Source of the DNA: Actinomycetota bacterium
Lineage (GTDB): Bacteria; Actinomycetota; Actinomycetes; Nanopelagicales; Nanopelagicaceae
NCBI GenBank assembly: GCA_947490605.1
Contig: CANLHE010000001.1
Location: 1-24,244 of the forward strand
DNA length: 24,244 nt
Direction of reading: 5' to 3'
Positions 14,790 through 22,838 of this stretch are shown here, one piece after another. Below the pieces are notes generated by a model. It searched no databases. It was given only the letters and a program-made list of their open reading frames with translations, and was not told the origin of the DNA. Each line of letters opens with the position of its first letter. Within the stretch, counting starts at the first letter, position 1. Position numbers and translations under genes: made by a program.

Positions 14790-15701
14790 ATGGATGAGCT
14801 AAAAGCTGCTGGCATAACTGATTCAGAACTGCGCAACTCTTATCTTGAATGTAAACGACTCAATAACTTACATGGAAAAACCTACTTTCTCGCAACAAAA
14901 TTGCTGCCACCAGCTAAACGTCCCTTTGTGCATGCACTTTATGGATTTGCCCGATACGCCGATGAAATAGTTGATGATCTTGCTTCAACTTTAAGTGAGA
15001 ATGAAAAAGCTGATGCTCTTAAGAATTGGGGTAATGAAGTACTCGCAAACATTAAATCTGGAAAAAGTAATGACCATATTGGCGCAGCGCTTGTAGATAC
15101 TGTGAACAGATTTAGTATTCCAATTTCATATTTTGAAGCATTTCTTCATTCTATGACCATGGATCTAACTGTCACTGAATATCATACTTATGAAGATTTA
15201 TACGAGTATGTTTATGGATCTGCGGCAGTTATTGGTTTACAAATGGTGCCGATTTTAGGAACAATTTCAAAGCAATCAATGACTGAAGCAAATATTGCCG
15301 CCGAAAAACTTGGTACCGCATTTCAATTGGCAAATTTTATTAGGGATATTGGTGAAGACTTAACCAGGGGTCGTGTTTATCTGCCAGTAACTGAGCTCCA
15401 GTCTCACGGAGTAACTCGAGAGATGTTAGAAGCGCGAATAGTTACACCACAAATCAAAAATGCATTAAAAGAGCAAATACAACGAGTGAGAAGTTTACAA
15501 GCAGAAGCAAAGGTCGGTATCAATTTGCTTAGCGCTGAAAGCAGAGCATGCATAGAAGCTGCTAGTGAATTGTATTGTGGCATAGTTGATGAAGTTGAAA
15601 AAATTGATTATCAAATATTTGATAAACGGGCCAAAACTTCTAATTGGCGCAGATTAAAAGTTGCATTTCCGGCATACATCAAAGCGCGAAAATCTCGATA
15701 G
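14790..15701 (+). CDS. crtB: Phytoene synthase CrtB
   Basis: CrtB joins two GGPP molecules head to head to give phytoene, the first committed carotenoid. The 303-residue protein contains both Asp-rich motifs of the squalene/phytoene synthase fold, YADEIVDD (Asp58-Asp63) and RDIGEDLTRGRVYLP (Asp186-Asp190), and the helix LQMVPILG between them. ATG 14790 is preferred over a TTG 21 bp upstream that would overlap crtI. It is third in crtE-crtI-crtB. Its stop codon abuts the stop codon of the convergent crtYd with no intervening base, so no terminator fits between them. Confidence 0.95.
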   Translation: MDELKAAGITDSELRNSYLECKRLNNLHGKTYFLATKLLPPAKRPFVHALYGFARYADEIVDDLASTLSENEKADALKNWGNEVLANIKSGKSNDHIGAALVDTVNRFSIPISYFEAFLHSMTMDLTVTEYHTYEDLYEYVYGSAAVIGLQMVPILGTISKQSMTEANIAAEKLGTAFQLANFIRDIGEDLTRGRVYLPVTELQSHGVTREMLEARIVTPQIKNALKEQIQRVRSLQAEAKVGINLLSAESRACIEAASELYCGIVDEVEKIDYQIFDKRAKTSNWRRLKVAFPAYIKARKSR

Positions 15702-16007
15702 TTATTTTCTTTGAATTCCTTTTCGACCCCAATAGACCCACATAGCCATAACCGAAAGAACTAAAGCAAAACCAAATAAAAGGTCTTCAACCGGAGCAGA
15801 TGCAACCCTGACACCCATAATTGCATCTGGGTTATACATAACAATATTGCGAGAGGTCAGCCACCAATTTGTTATTAATTGAAACGGCAAAATGATTGCA
15901 TAGCTTGTCCAAAAAGCAGCCCGAGTCAGCAGTTGAGTTTTAATAATAAATAGATCGAAAAAAACCGCAAATAAAAGGGCGAAGATTGCGATATCTGAGT
16001 AGATCAT
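15702..16007 (-). CDS. crtYd: Lycopene cyclase subunit, CrtYd type
   Basis: This is one half of the heterodimeric actinobacterial lycopene cyclase, which closes ionone rings on lycopene. The 101-residue membrane protein has three hydrophobic helices and the family acidic motif ASAPVEDLLFGF near residue 69. The partner gene overlaps it by 4 bp (ATGA), implying coupled synthesis. Related subunits (CrtYf) can form epsilon rings instead, so ring type is not certain. For the CruF-type pathway next door to have a substrate, at least some product must keep one open end, i.e. gamma-carotene. Confidence 0.9.
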   Translation of the reverse strand: MIYSDIAIFALLFAVFFDLFIIKTQLLTRAAFWTSYAIILPFQLITNWWLTSRNIVMYNPDAIMGVRVASAPVEDLLFGFALVLSVMAMWVYWGRKGIQRK

Positions 16008-16336
16008 TGCTCATCACCAATCTTCCAATGTTTCTTTACCGTTCTAACTCCCTCGATAGTCATAATCGCAGCCATTGGAATCACGGTAAAGAAAAGAAAC
16101 TCCTCAAGCGGAATATCAAATGGTCCAAAAATCCCAAGAATTTGGTCATGGTCAAAATACCAATGACCACGGTCAATTGCGTATGCATCCCAGGCCAAGA
16201 AAAAGATTGCTACCGGCAGAATGCTAAGGAGTACTCTTTTTATTCTTTTCAGGACACCGATCTTTAATACGATCTCTAGCCAAAATGAGCCAATCACTGT
16301 GAATGTGAGCATCGCCATATAACCAAACTTAAGCAC
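16004..16336 (-). CDS. crtYc: Lycopene cyclase subunit, CrtYc type
   Basis: This is the second cyclase half, 110 residues, with three hydrophobic helices and the conserved acidic motif DIPLEEFLFFTVIP near residue 73 (PxEExxFF form). It also has the WDAYAIDRGHWYFD segment typical of CrtYc. GTG 16336 is chosen because it gives the usual length and the -10 TATAGT lies 6 nt upstream (leaderless form). The ATG six codons in would remove the start of the first helix. It forms a two-gene unit with crtYd, convergent with crtE-I-B and divergent from the TPP-riboswitch transcript. Confidence 0.9.
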   Translation of the reverse strand: MLKFGYMAMLTFTVIGSFWLEIVLKIGVLKRIKRVLLSILPVAIFFLAWDAYAIDRGHWYFDHDQILGIFGPFDIPLEEFLFFTVIPMAAIMTIEGVRTVKKHWKIGDEQ

Positions 16337-16342
16337 ACGGTA

Positions 16343-16348
16343 ACTATA
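16343..16348 (-). promoter_or_regulatory. -10 element of crtYc-crtYd (leaderless type)
   Basis: TATAGT on the minus strand ends 6 nt before the GTG start of crtYc. No Shine-Dalgarno is present between them. Confidence 0.5.
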
Positions 16349-16375
16349 GACAACTTTTATCTAGGTTTCCTGCGC

Positions 16376-16381
16376 TAGGAT
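16376..16381 (+). promoter_or_regulatory. -10 element of the TPP-riboswitch transcript
   Basis: TAGGAT fits the actinobacterial TANNNT form and lies just 5-7 nt before the start of the aptamer. The -35 region is not recognisable. Confidence 0.4.
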
Positions 16382-16385
16382 AAAT

Positions 16386-16471
16386 AACACGGGAGCTAAG
16401 AGATTTAGCTGAGAGGGTCTGATCTACAGACCGACCGGTTGACCAGTTCGGTAATGCGAATTGGAAGGGAG
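16386..16471 (+). ncRNA. TPP riboswitch (Thi-box)
   Basis: The aptamer can be read element by element. After ACACGGGAGC comes the P3 hairpin GCTAA/TTAGC, the invariant CTGAGA, and a perfect variable hairpin GGTCTG/CAGACC. The P4/P5 stem CCAGTTCG/CGAATTGG (one G-U pair) is closed by the conserved loop GTAATG, and the AAGGGA end completes P1/P2. This RNA binds thiamine pyrophosphate. The terminal GGAAGGGAG doubles as a Shine-Dalgarno for the transporter gene, so TPP binding would most simply hide it and block translation. No terminator hairpin follows. Confidence 0.93.
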
Positions 16472-17029
16472 TTTCCTATTTCAATCTTAGAAATAATTGC
16501 ATTTGTTACCTCACTAATCGGTGTGATTCTTGGCGTACTAGGACCGCGAACAACCTGGCCATGGTGGGCCATGAGTAGTTTGTTATATGCAGTTCTATTT
16601 TATCAATCGGCATATTACGCAAGCAGCGCACTTCAGCTCATATTCATTGCAGGTGGAATACTGGGATGGTTTGGCTGGGGAAAAACTGGTGCAAAGCCGA
16701 GAAAATCAAACCGTAAAGAACGATTAATTGTTTTTCTGGTTTTATGCACAGTATCAATTTCGCTTTGGCCAATCCTTACAAATATTGGCGCTGCATCTTC
16801 CGCGATTGAAGCATTTGGTTTTGTAGGAAGTGTAATTGCTCAGTTACTCATGATCTGGCAAAGGTTTGAGGCTTGGCCACTTTGGCTAGTTGTTGACGTT
16901 GCCTATACATATCAATACTTTAAAGGGCAGTTATATCTAACTGGAGTACTCTATGTAATTTTCTCTGTAATTGCTGTTTGGGGGTGGATTCGCTGGAATA
17001 GAGAATCTAAAAAGTTCATTTATGATTGA
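16454..17029 (+). CDS. pnuT: PnuC-family transporter, probable thiamine transporter PnuT
   Basis: PnuC-type proteins are facilitators for vitamin precursors whose substrates are trapped inside by phosphorylation. The TPP riboswitch points to thiamine (PnuT) rather than nicotinamide riboside. The approximately 190-residue protein has LEIIAFVTSLIGVILG at its N-terminus, a Trp-rich PWWAMSSLLYA segment and WPLWLVVDVAYTYQYFKGQ near the C-terminus, the PnuC signature, with about seven helices. The start is uncertain. The only nearby canonical codon, ATG 16454, is the aptamer's own conserved UAAUG loop and lacks a Shine-Dalgarno. ATT at 16478, 6 nt after GGAAGGGAG, may be the true start; the ATG is listed as the outer limit. 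It overlaps the next gene by 8 bp. Confidence 0.88.
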   Translation: MRIGREFPISILEIIAFVTSLIGVILGVLGPRTTWPWWAMSSLLYAVLFYQSAYYASSALQLIFIAGGILGWFGWGKTGAKPRKSNRKERLIVFLVLCTVSISLWPILTNIGAASSAIEAFGFVGSVIAQLLMIWQRFEAWPLWLVVDVAYTYQYFKGQLYLTGVLYVIFSVIAVWGWIRWNRESKKFIYD

Positions 17030-17567
17030 TTATAAAAATGTCTTACAAGAAATTAGAGATATTCAAAGTAATAAGACAACTTTAATTGCAATAGACGGAG
17101 TTGCTGGATCTGGTAAAACTACATTAGCCCTAAAATTAGCAAAAGACCTGACCGATTCATCTGTGGTTCACATGGATGATCTTTATGATGGCTGGAATAA
17201 TCCTCTATCGCAAAAATTAACTGCCCGTGTGATATCTCAATTACTTGAGCCATCAAGTAAGCTACTACCAGTTACCTATCAAATATTTGACTGGAAATTA
17301 AACAGATTCACTGATTTTAAAACAATTACACAATCTAAGTACTTAATTCTAGAAGGCGTTGGTGCTGCACAAAGAGAGTTCCGCCCTTATATAAATAAAA
17401 TTATCTGGATCGAATGTGATCCAAATCTTGGCTTTAACCGAGTAATTTCCCGAGATGGCAAGCAAGTAGAGCAGGAAATGATTAAATTTTTAATTGATCA
17501 AAATAATCATTTTTTGATGGAATTAAGTAAGAATGTCGCGGATTACACCCTGAATGGCGCGCCATAA
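17022..17567 (+). CDS. P-loop kinase, uridine-kinase-like, coupled to PnuT
   Basis: The 181-residue cytosolic protein has a Walker A motif GVAGSGKTT (about residues 27-35), a VVHMDDLYDGW block like the substrate-binding DDxY of uridine/phosphoribulokinase-type kinases, an FDWKLN segment, a Walker B-like YLILEGVG stretch and an ISRDG lid-like segment. Similar small proteins are common in actinobacteria and usually annotated as uridine kinase or ATP-binding protein. ATG 17022 overlaps pnuT by 8 bp, so it shares the TPP-riboswitch transcript. A kinase that traps imported thiamine or a precursor is the obvious hypothesis; no family knowledge proves it. Confidence 0.8.
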   Translation: MIDYKNVLQEIRDIQSNKTTLIAIDGVAGSGKTTLALKLAKDLTDSSVVHMDDLYDGWNNPLSQKLTARVISQLLEPSSKLLPVTYQIFDWKLNRFTDFKTITQSKYLILEGVGAAQREFRPYINKIIWIECDPNLGFNRVISRDGKQVEQEMIKFLIDQNNHFLMELSKNVADYTLNGAP

Positions 17568-17591
17568 ACTCTAATTTTAGGATTTTTTCTC

Positions 17592-17597
17592 TAAACT
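17592..17597 (+). promoter_or_regulatory. -10 element of the PASTA kinase gene (leaderless type)
   Basis: TAAACT ends 6 nt before the GTG at 17604. There is no ribosome binding site between them. Confidence 0.5.
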
Positions 17598-17603
17598 TTC
17601 ATT

Positions 17604-19505
17604 GTGTCTGACTTAACTGGTGAGCTAATTGATAATCGCTACCTATTGCAGCGACAGATTGCATCTGGAGGTATGGCCACAATTTATGCTGGCCTAGACA
17701 CTCGCCTAGATCGCCCGGTAGCAGTAAAAATTATGCATGCTCATCTAGCTAATGATGAAGCATTTGTTTCTAGATTTATAAAAGAAGCTAAAGCAACAGC
17801 TGCGTTGTCACACCCAAATATTGTTTCGATTCAAGACCAGGGCTGGAATGAAGGTGGACCACCAGCAGTATTTCTTGTGATGGAGTTGGTTGAAGGAAGC
17901 ACTCTCCGAGATTACTTAAATGAAAATGGTTCAATAACAGTTGAGCAAACTTTTCAACTTATCAACCCAGTGCTTAGCGCCCTTGCTGCTGCACATAAGA
18001 TTGGAATAATTCATCGGGATATAAAGCCAGAAAATATTTTAATCTCAAAAGATGGTCGAATTAAGGTTGCTGACTTTGGCTTAGCCAGGAATATGGCAAT
18101 GGGACAGACTATGACTGTTGAATCAAGTGTTGTCCTTGGAAGTGTTTCTTATTTATCACCAGAACAGGTTCAACGAGGCGTAGCAGATGCAAGAAGTGAT
18201 ATCTACGCTGTTGGAATTGTTCTATTTGAGATGCTTACCGGCTCAAAACCATATAGCGGTGAAACGCCAATCCAAATTGCATATCGACATGTCAATGATC
18301 GAATACCTAATATTCAAACAATTAAAAGTGAAATTCCAGCTTCTTTGGCAGAGTTAGTTTATGAAACCACTGCACCTAATCCAGATCATCGACCAAGCAA
18401 TGCGGAAGAATTACTAAGTAAATTAAAAGAAATCCAAGCCCAAATTGATCCAAAGCGTCGCCAGATGAGTTTAGAACTTGATTTACCACCTGTTGCAATC
18501 AAGAAAAGTAAAAGAGGAAAAGTCTCAGTAACATCTGCTTTTGATGGGTTAAAAGAGAAAACATCTCAATTAATGTCATCCAAACCAATAAACGTCTCTA
18601 AACCTGAAGACTCAATTAGAACTAAAAAACGCAAGGTTTCTAGAAGAGTGCAGAGAAATCGAATTATTGCTCTATTTTTGCTAGCAATAATTCTTTTTGG
18701 GGGTTATAAAGTATCTAATGCAGGAAAAATTCCTGTTCCTTCACTAGTAGGAATGAGCCAAAGTGAAGCCAAAAGTAATTTAGATAATCTCGGGTTGAAT
18801 ATTGAAGTTGTTGAAGAGGTATTTAGTGAAGATGTAGCAAAAGGAAAAATTATTGCTACCAAGCCAGGTGGGGGTGGAAAAATATCCCCTGCTGGGACTG
18901 TTGGACTAGTAGTCTCAAAAGGTAAAGAACGAATTGTTATTCCAGAATTGCAAGGAATGACACCAGATGCGGCCTCCGGGCAAATATCTGACCTCGGATT
19001 AACTGTCGGTCAAATATCTGAAAGTTTTGATATGAAAATTGCTTCTGGGTATGTAATTTCAAGTGACCCAAAGGAAGGTAGTGAAGTAAAGAGTAAGTCA
19101 ATAATTAACTTGATTGTAAGTAAGGGAATTGAACAGCTAACACTTTCATCTTATGTTGGTAAAGGTGGAGAGCAGGCATTAACTGAACTAAATGATTTAG
19201 GCTTTGACGTTAATGTTAAATATAGTTTTAGTGACAACGTATTTAAAGGTCAGGTTATAACTCAGACTCCAGAAAAATCTGATTTGATTGGTAAAGGAAG
19301 TGAAATTGCATTAGTTATATCAAAGGGGCCTGAGTTTGTCTTTGTTCCGAATGTATTAGGTAAGAACAAAAATGATGCAAGTATCGACCTAGAAAATCTT
19401 GGATTAAAAGTTAGTGCAAAGGGTTCAGGAAAGGTAAATAACATCACTCCGGCTATTGGCAGTAAAGTTAAGCAGGGCACAAAAGTCACCATTACTCTTC
19501 GATAG
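17604..19505 (+). CDS. pknL: PknL-like serine/threonine protein kinase with four PASTA domains
   Basis: This membrane Ser/Thr kinase of Hanks type has 633 residues. The kinase domain (about 12-275) shows a Gly loop of reduced form, IASGGMATIYAG (residues 19-30), catalytic Lys42 in AVKIMH, HRDIKPENIL (Asp139), DFGLAR (Asp157), and an activation loop with TMTVESS before YLSPEQ. A basic juxtamembrane linker leads to one helix near 352-371, then four extracellular PASTA repeats (about 65 residues each) that in relatives bind peptidoglycan fragments. The kinase is intracellular. The PknL name rests on nearness to aroG, as in mycobacteria, where PknL lacks PASTA repeats; PknB-like is the alternative. 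GTG 17604 follows TAAACT by 6 nt. Confidence 0.9.
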   Translation: MSDLTGELIDNRYLLQRQIASGGMATIYAGLDTRLDRPVAVKIMHAHLANDEAFVSRFIKEAKATAALSHPNIVSIQDQGWNEGGPPAVFLVMELVEGSTLRDYLNENGSITVEQTFQLINPVLSALAAAHKIGIIHRDIKPENILISKDGRIKVADFGLARNMAMGQTMTVESSVVLGSVSYLSPEQVQRGVADARSDIYAVGIVLFEMLTGSKPYSGETPIQIAYRHVNDRIPNIQTIKSEIPASLAELVYETTAPNPDHRPSNAEELLSKLKEIQAQIDPKRRQMSLELDLPPVAIKKSKRGKVSVTSAFDGLKEKTSQLMSSKPINVSKPEDSIRTKKRKVSRRVQRNRIIALFLLAIILFGGYKVSNAGKIPVPSLVGMSQSEAKSNLDNLGLNIEVVEEVFSEDVAKGKIIATKPGGGGKISPAGTVGLVVSKGKERIVIPELQGMTPDAASGQISDLGLTVGQISESFDMKIASGYVISSDPKEGSEVKSKSIINLIVSKGIEQLTLSSYVGKGGEQALTELNDLGFDVNVKYSFSDNVFKGQVITQTPEKSDLIGKGSEIALVISKGPEFVFVPNVLGKNKNDASIDLENLGLKVSAKGSGKVNNITPAIGSKVKQGTKVTITLR

Positions 19506-19527
19506 AGTAAGTAAGGCAACTCTCAGG

Positions 19528-19533
19528 TAGGCT
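19528..19533 (+). promoter_or_regulatory. -10 element of nfo (leaderless type)
   Basis: TAGGCT ends 6 nt before the ATG at 19540, within the 34-bp gap after the kinase gene. No Shine-Dalgarno is present. Confidence 0.5.
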
Positions 19534-19539
19534 CACCAA

Positions 19540-20409
19540 ATGGCCGCCGCTAAAAGCTCGATTCGAATTGGTGCACATGTGCCTACATCCGGCGGTATGG
19601 CTACCCGCTCAATTGAATATGCATTAACAATTAAAGCGGAAACAATTCAAGTATTCGCATCTAGCCCACGGACTTGGGCAACCTCAGCACCTAACCCTGC
19701 GATGGATGAAGCATTTAAAGCAAAAACTAACGAGCATGACATTAAGCCATATGTGCACGCATCATTTTTAATTAATTTAGGCTCGCCAACAATTTCAACC
19801 TATGAAAACTCACTTGCTGCTACTGCATATTCATTAAAGCGAGGTCACGAGATCGGTGCACATGGAGTTGTAGTCCACACTGGTTCAGCCGTTGATGAGA
19901 CACATGTTGATAAAGCATGGAAACAAATCCATGAAGGAGTAATGCCGATCCTAAATAATCTTAAAGATGATGACCCTTGGCTGCTGCTCGAGCCAACTGC
20001 TGGGCAAGGTCAATCACTTGTTAAAAAACTTGACGATCTAACTAAATACTTTGATGCACTTGAATGGCACCCAAAGGTTGGTGTTTGCCTTGATACCTGC
20101 CATGTATTTGCAGCTGGCCATGACATTAAAAAGCCAGGTGGTATGACTGAAACTTTGGATTTATTGGTAAAAATTGTGGGGATTGAGCGAATTAAATTAA
20201 TCCACGTAAATGATTCAATGGATATTTGTGGAAATTTAAAGGATCGCCATCAAAATATTGGTAAGGGCGAAATTGGCACCAAGCCATTTGCAGAGCTACT
20301 CTCCCACCCGGCAATAGCTAATGCGCCGCTGATTTTAGAGACACCCGGAGCAGAACCTGAACACGGAAGTGAAGTAGCACTGCTTAAAAAAATGCGAGAT
20401 AAGAAATGA
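19540..20409 (+). CDS. nfo: Endonuclease IV (AP endonuclease, deoxyribonuclease IV)
   Basis: Nfo cuts DNA 5' to abasic sites and at oxidised bases in base excision repair. The 289-residue TIM-barrel protein has the metal-ligand blocks of the family: IGAHVPTSGG at the N-terminus, IQVFASSPRTW, VHASFLINLGSP, VVVHTGS, LLLEPTAG, GVCLDTCHVFAAGHD, HVNDSMDICGNLKDRH with IGKGEIG, and LETPG. These supply the trinuclear zinc site. A -10 hexamer 6 nt before the ATG indicates a leaderless start, and the gene leads a short run with the EamA transporter (ATGA overlap) and the threonine aldolase. Confidence 0.95.
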   Translation: MAAAKSSIRIGAHVPTSGGMATRSIEYALTIKAETIQVFASSPRTWATSAPNPAMDEAFKAKTNEHDIKPYVHASFLINLGSPTISTYENSLAATAYSLKRGHEIGAHGVVVHTGSAVDETHVDKAWKQIHEGVMPILNNLKDDDPWLLLEPTAGQGQSLVKKLDDLTKYFDALEWHPKVGVCLDTCHVFAAGHDIKKPGGMTETLDLLVKIVGIERIKLIHVNDSMDICGNLKDRHQNIGKGEIGTKPFAELLSHPAIANAPLILETPGAEPEHGSEVALLKKMRDKK

Positions 20410-21284
20410 AAAGTAAGAACATGCTCTATCTAGCAATGCTAGCTACTGCAGCCATATGGGGTGGATCTTTTGTAGTCATGAAAGACTCCCTAGAAAAACA
20501 AGATGTATTCTCATTTTTAGCATCTAGATTCATCCTGGCATCAATTCTTATGTTTATGTATCGACCTACTGCTCTGCGCGGGCTGAGTAAGAGATTTGTT
20601 CTTAGAGGAATTTTTGCCGGGATCCTGCTAGGTAGCGGCTATATTTTCCAAACTTTTGGGCTTACAAATACCACAGTTTCAAATACTGGTTTTATTACTG
20701 GTCTATACCTAGTTTTCACACCTTTAATTTCTTTAATAATACTTCGTAGACATGTGATAAGAATCCAATGGTTGGCCGTGCTACTAGCATTTATTGGTTT
20801 GTTTTTAATCTCATACAACGGAGTTTCAATTGGTCGAGGTGAAACATTAGTTTTAATCTCAGCCATATTATATGGAGCCCACTTCGTCGCTCTAGGTGAG
20901 TGGAGTGATGGTGGAAATACCTATGCCCTAACTCTGATTCAAATAACTACTTTAGCTGTGATGGCATCTTTATTTACCTTTAAAGATGGATTCCAACTTC
21001 CACCAGATTCATCTGTGTGGTTAGCAGTTCTATTTACTGCATTTTTTGCAACCTTCTTAGCATTTCTTGTGCAAACTAAAGCGCAATCTGTAATGAGTGC
21101 GACCGCTGCTAGCGTATTGCTGGCCACAGAAACACCATTTGCAGTAATTTTCGGCCTTTATTTCAATAGCGATCCCCTAACCTTAAAAATCATAACTGGC
21201 GGCATCTTGGTAATGGGGGCAATGGCGCTTGTAATCTGGTCGGATGCCCGTAAAAAAGATGTGAGAGCATTCCACCATGACTAA
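20406..21284 (+). CDS. EamA/DMT-family transporter
   Basis: The 292-residue protein has ten hydrophobic segments arranged as two EamA repeats, with the typical opening [17 protein letters not shown] and second-half [22 protein letters not shown]. Drug/metabolite transporters of this type export amino acids or other metabolites; the substrate is not readable. It is translationally coupled to nfo (4-bp ATGA overlap) and overlaps the threonine aldolase start by 8 bp. Linkage to a threonine/glycine enzyme makes amino acid export a possibility, but the run may simply reflect compact packing. Confidence 0.88.
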   Translation: MKSKNMLYLAMLATAAIWGGSFVVMKDSLEKQDVFSFLASRFILASILMFMYRPTALRGLSKRFVLRGIFAGILLGSGYIFQTFGLTNTTVSNTGFITGLYLVFTPLISLIILRRHVIRIQWLAVLLAFIGLFLISYNGVSIGRGETLVLISAILYGAHFVALGEWSDGGNTYALTLIQITTLAVMASLFTFKDGFQLPPDSSVWLAVLFTAFFATFLAFLVQTKAQSVMSATAASVLLATETPFAVIFGLYFNSDPLTLKIITGGILVMGAMALVIWSDARKKDVRAFHHD

Positions 21285-22332
21285 TCAGTTGATTGACCTT
21301 AGATCTGACACGGTGACTAAGCCTTCTGCTGGAATGCGTGATGCAATGGCATCAGCCCCTGTTGGGGATGATGTGTATGGTGAAGACCCAACCATAAACT
21401 CACTAGAAGAAAGAGTCGCACAATTATTTGGTAAGGAGGCAGCCTTATTTTGTCCAAGCGGCTCCTTAGCAAATCAGTTATCAATTCGAATGTTAGTTAA
21501 TCCTGGTGAAGAGTTAATTACTGAGACCAATTCACATATTGTGAGAGCGGAATTAGGTGCTGGTGCAGTTTTTAGTGGCATAACAACTCGTACTTGGCTA
21601 GCAAATCGAGGACTTCTATCCGCTAATGATCCATTAAACATTGCAAGACCAGATTCTGGGCCATACTTAGTTTCAACTACAGCAATTGCAGTTGAGAATA
21701 CCCATAACTTTGGTGGCGGAACTGTTCAACCAATTGAGGAAATAAGGAAATTGCGACAAGAAAGTGAGAAACTTGGAATATTCCTACACCTTGATGGTGC
21801 CAGAATTTGGAATGCTCATATTGCAAGTGGAGTAGATTTTAAAGAGTATGGAAAATACTTTGACACTATAAGCGTATGTCTTTCTAAAGGACTTGGCGCT
21901 CCAGTCGGTTCATTAATGGTTTCTACAAAAGAGCGGGTACTAAAAGCCCGTCAATGGCGTAAGCGGTATGGCGCAGGCATGCGTCAGGCTGGAATTTTAG
22001 CTGCAGCCGGTCACTACGCCTTAGATAACAATCTACCTCTTCTTAAAGATGATCATCGAAGAGCCAAAACAATAGCTAATGCAATTTATGCAGTAGCCCC
22101 AAAACTTATCGATCCATCTACTGTTGATACAAACATAGTGGGATTAGATATCTCTTCATTAAAAATAACTGCAAGTGACTTGTCGGCTCAGTTGAAGGAA
22201 AAGGGAATTCTATCTAGTGCTCTTGGTCCAAAATACTTACGACTTGTAACACATTTAGATCTTACAGATAGTGATATTGAAACCGTAAATCAAGTACTAC
22301 CTCAATTACTGCAACGCGCCCTCGTGCTTTAA
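21277..22332 (+). CDS. ltaE: Low-specificity L-threonine aldolase (PLP-dependent)
   Basis: This enzyme splits threonine or allo-threonine to glycine and acetaldehyde with PLP. The 351-residue fold-type I protein starts with the family hallmark [13 protein letters not shown], then [43 protein letters not shown] and the PLP lysine in [12 protein letters not shown] (Lys204), followed by the [12 protein letters not shown] block. The length is normal. ATG 21277 overlaps the EamA stop. The 3' end overlaps the convergent ogt gene by 27 bp, the longest convergent overlap in the window. Confidence 0.93.
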   Translation: MTNQLIDLRSDTVTKPSAGMRDAMASAPVGDDVYGEDPTINSLEERVAQLFGKEAALFCPSGSLANQLSIRMLVNPGEELITETNSHIVRAELGAGAVFSGITTRTWLANRGLLSANDPLNIARPDSGPYLVSTTAIAVENTHNFGGGTVQPIEEIRKLRQESEKLGIFLHLDGARIWNAHIASGVDFKEYGKYFDTISVCLSKGLGAPVGSLMVSTKERVLKARQWRKRYGAGMRQAGILAAAGHYALDNNLPLLKDDHRRAKTIANAIYAVAPKLIDPSTVDTNIVGLDISSLKITASDLSAQLKEKGILSSALGPKYLRLVTHLDLTDSDIETVNQVLPQLLQRALVL

Positions 22333-22800
22333 TAGCCACTCTTTAACCTCAACTCCATAAGCATAATTTCCAAGCGACCCACCGCTTTTAACAATTCGAT
22401 GGCAAGGAACTATTGCCGCAATTAAGTTACTAGAACATGCCGTGCCAACTGCTCTGACAGCACCAGACGACCCAGCCCGCTTTGCTAGATCTGAGTATGA
22501 CCAAGTTTTTCCAACTGGAATCTTGCGCATCTCTTTCCATACCGACTGATAAAAAGGAGCACCGGGTTGGCGCACTTTGATTGAATTTAGTGAAGAAATA
22601 TCACCTCTGAAATAGTCAGAAATAAGTTCACTAATTACTGGAATCTCATTTACTTGTTCAATCTCCCGGACAGAATCAGCCGGAGATAATCTTGGTATTA
22701 AATCATCAAAACCACTAAAGCCAGCCGCTAATAAAATCTGCTGATCTGCGATTAAATAAAGCTGTCCGATTGGGGTTTTAAAAGAGGTCTTTGAAAGCAC
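22306..22800 (-). CDS. ogt: Methylated-DNA--protein-cysteine S-methyltransferase
   Basis: Ogt repairs O6-methylguanine by transferring the methyl group to its own cysteine and is inactivated in doing so. The 164-residue protein has the C-terminal domain with [11 protein letters not shown] and the active-site IVPCHRIV (Cys133), followed by [17 protein letters not shown]. The N-terminal domain is short but present. The start is GTG at 22800; TAACCT lies 6 nt upstream, suggesting a leaderless message separate from aroG, which ends 38 bp before it. The 3' end overlaps the threonine aldolase gene by 27 bp. Confidence 0.94.
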   Translation of the reverse strand: MLSKTSFKTPIGQLYLIADQQILLAAGFSGFDDLIPRLSPADSVREIEQVNEIPVISELISDYFRGDISSLNSIKVRQPGAPFYQSVWKEMRKIPVGKTWSYSDLAKRAGSSGAVRAVGTACSSNLIAAIVPCHRIVKSGGSLGNYAYGVEVKEWLLKHEGALQ

Positions 22801-22806
22801 CTACTG

Positions 22807-22812
22807 AGGTTA
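22807..22812 (-). promoter_or_regulatory. -10 element of ogt (leaderless type)
   Basis: TAACCT on the minus strand ends 6 nt before the GTG start of ogt, in the 38-bp gap between aroG and ogt. Confidence 0.45.
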
Positions 22813-22838
22813 ATCCTATTTTGATCTAAAAGGAATAC

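Noticed and set aside
17554..17590. Palindrome ATGGCGCGCCAT followed by a T run, as a possible terminator after the kinase gene
   Set aside because: The palindrome has no loop and is part of the coding end; the T run is 17 nt away with no stable stem next to it.
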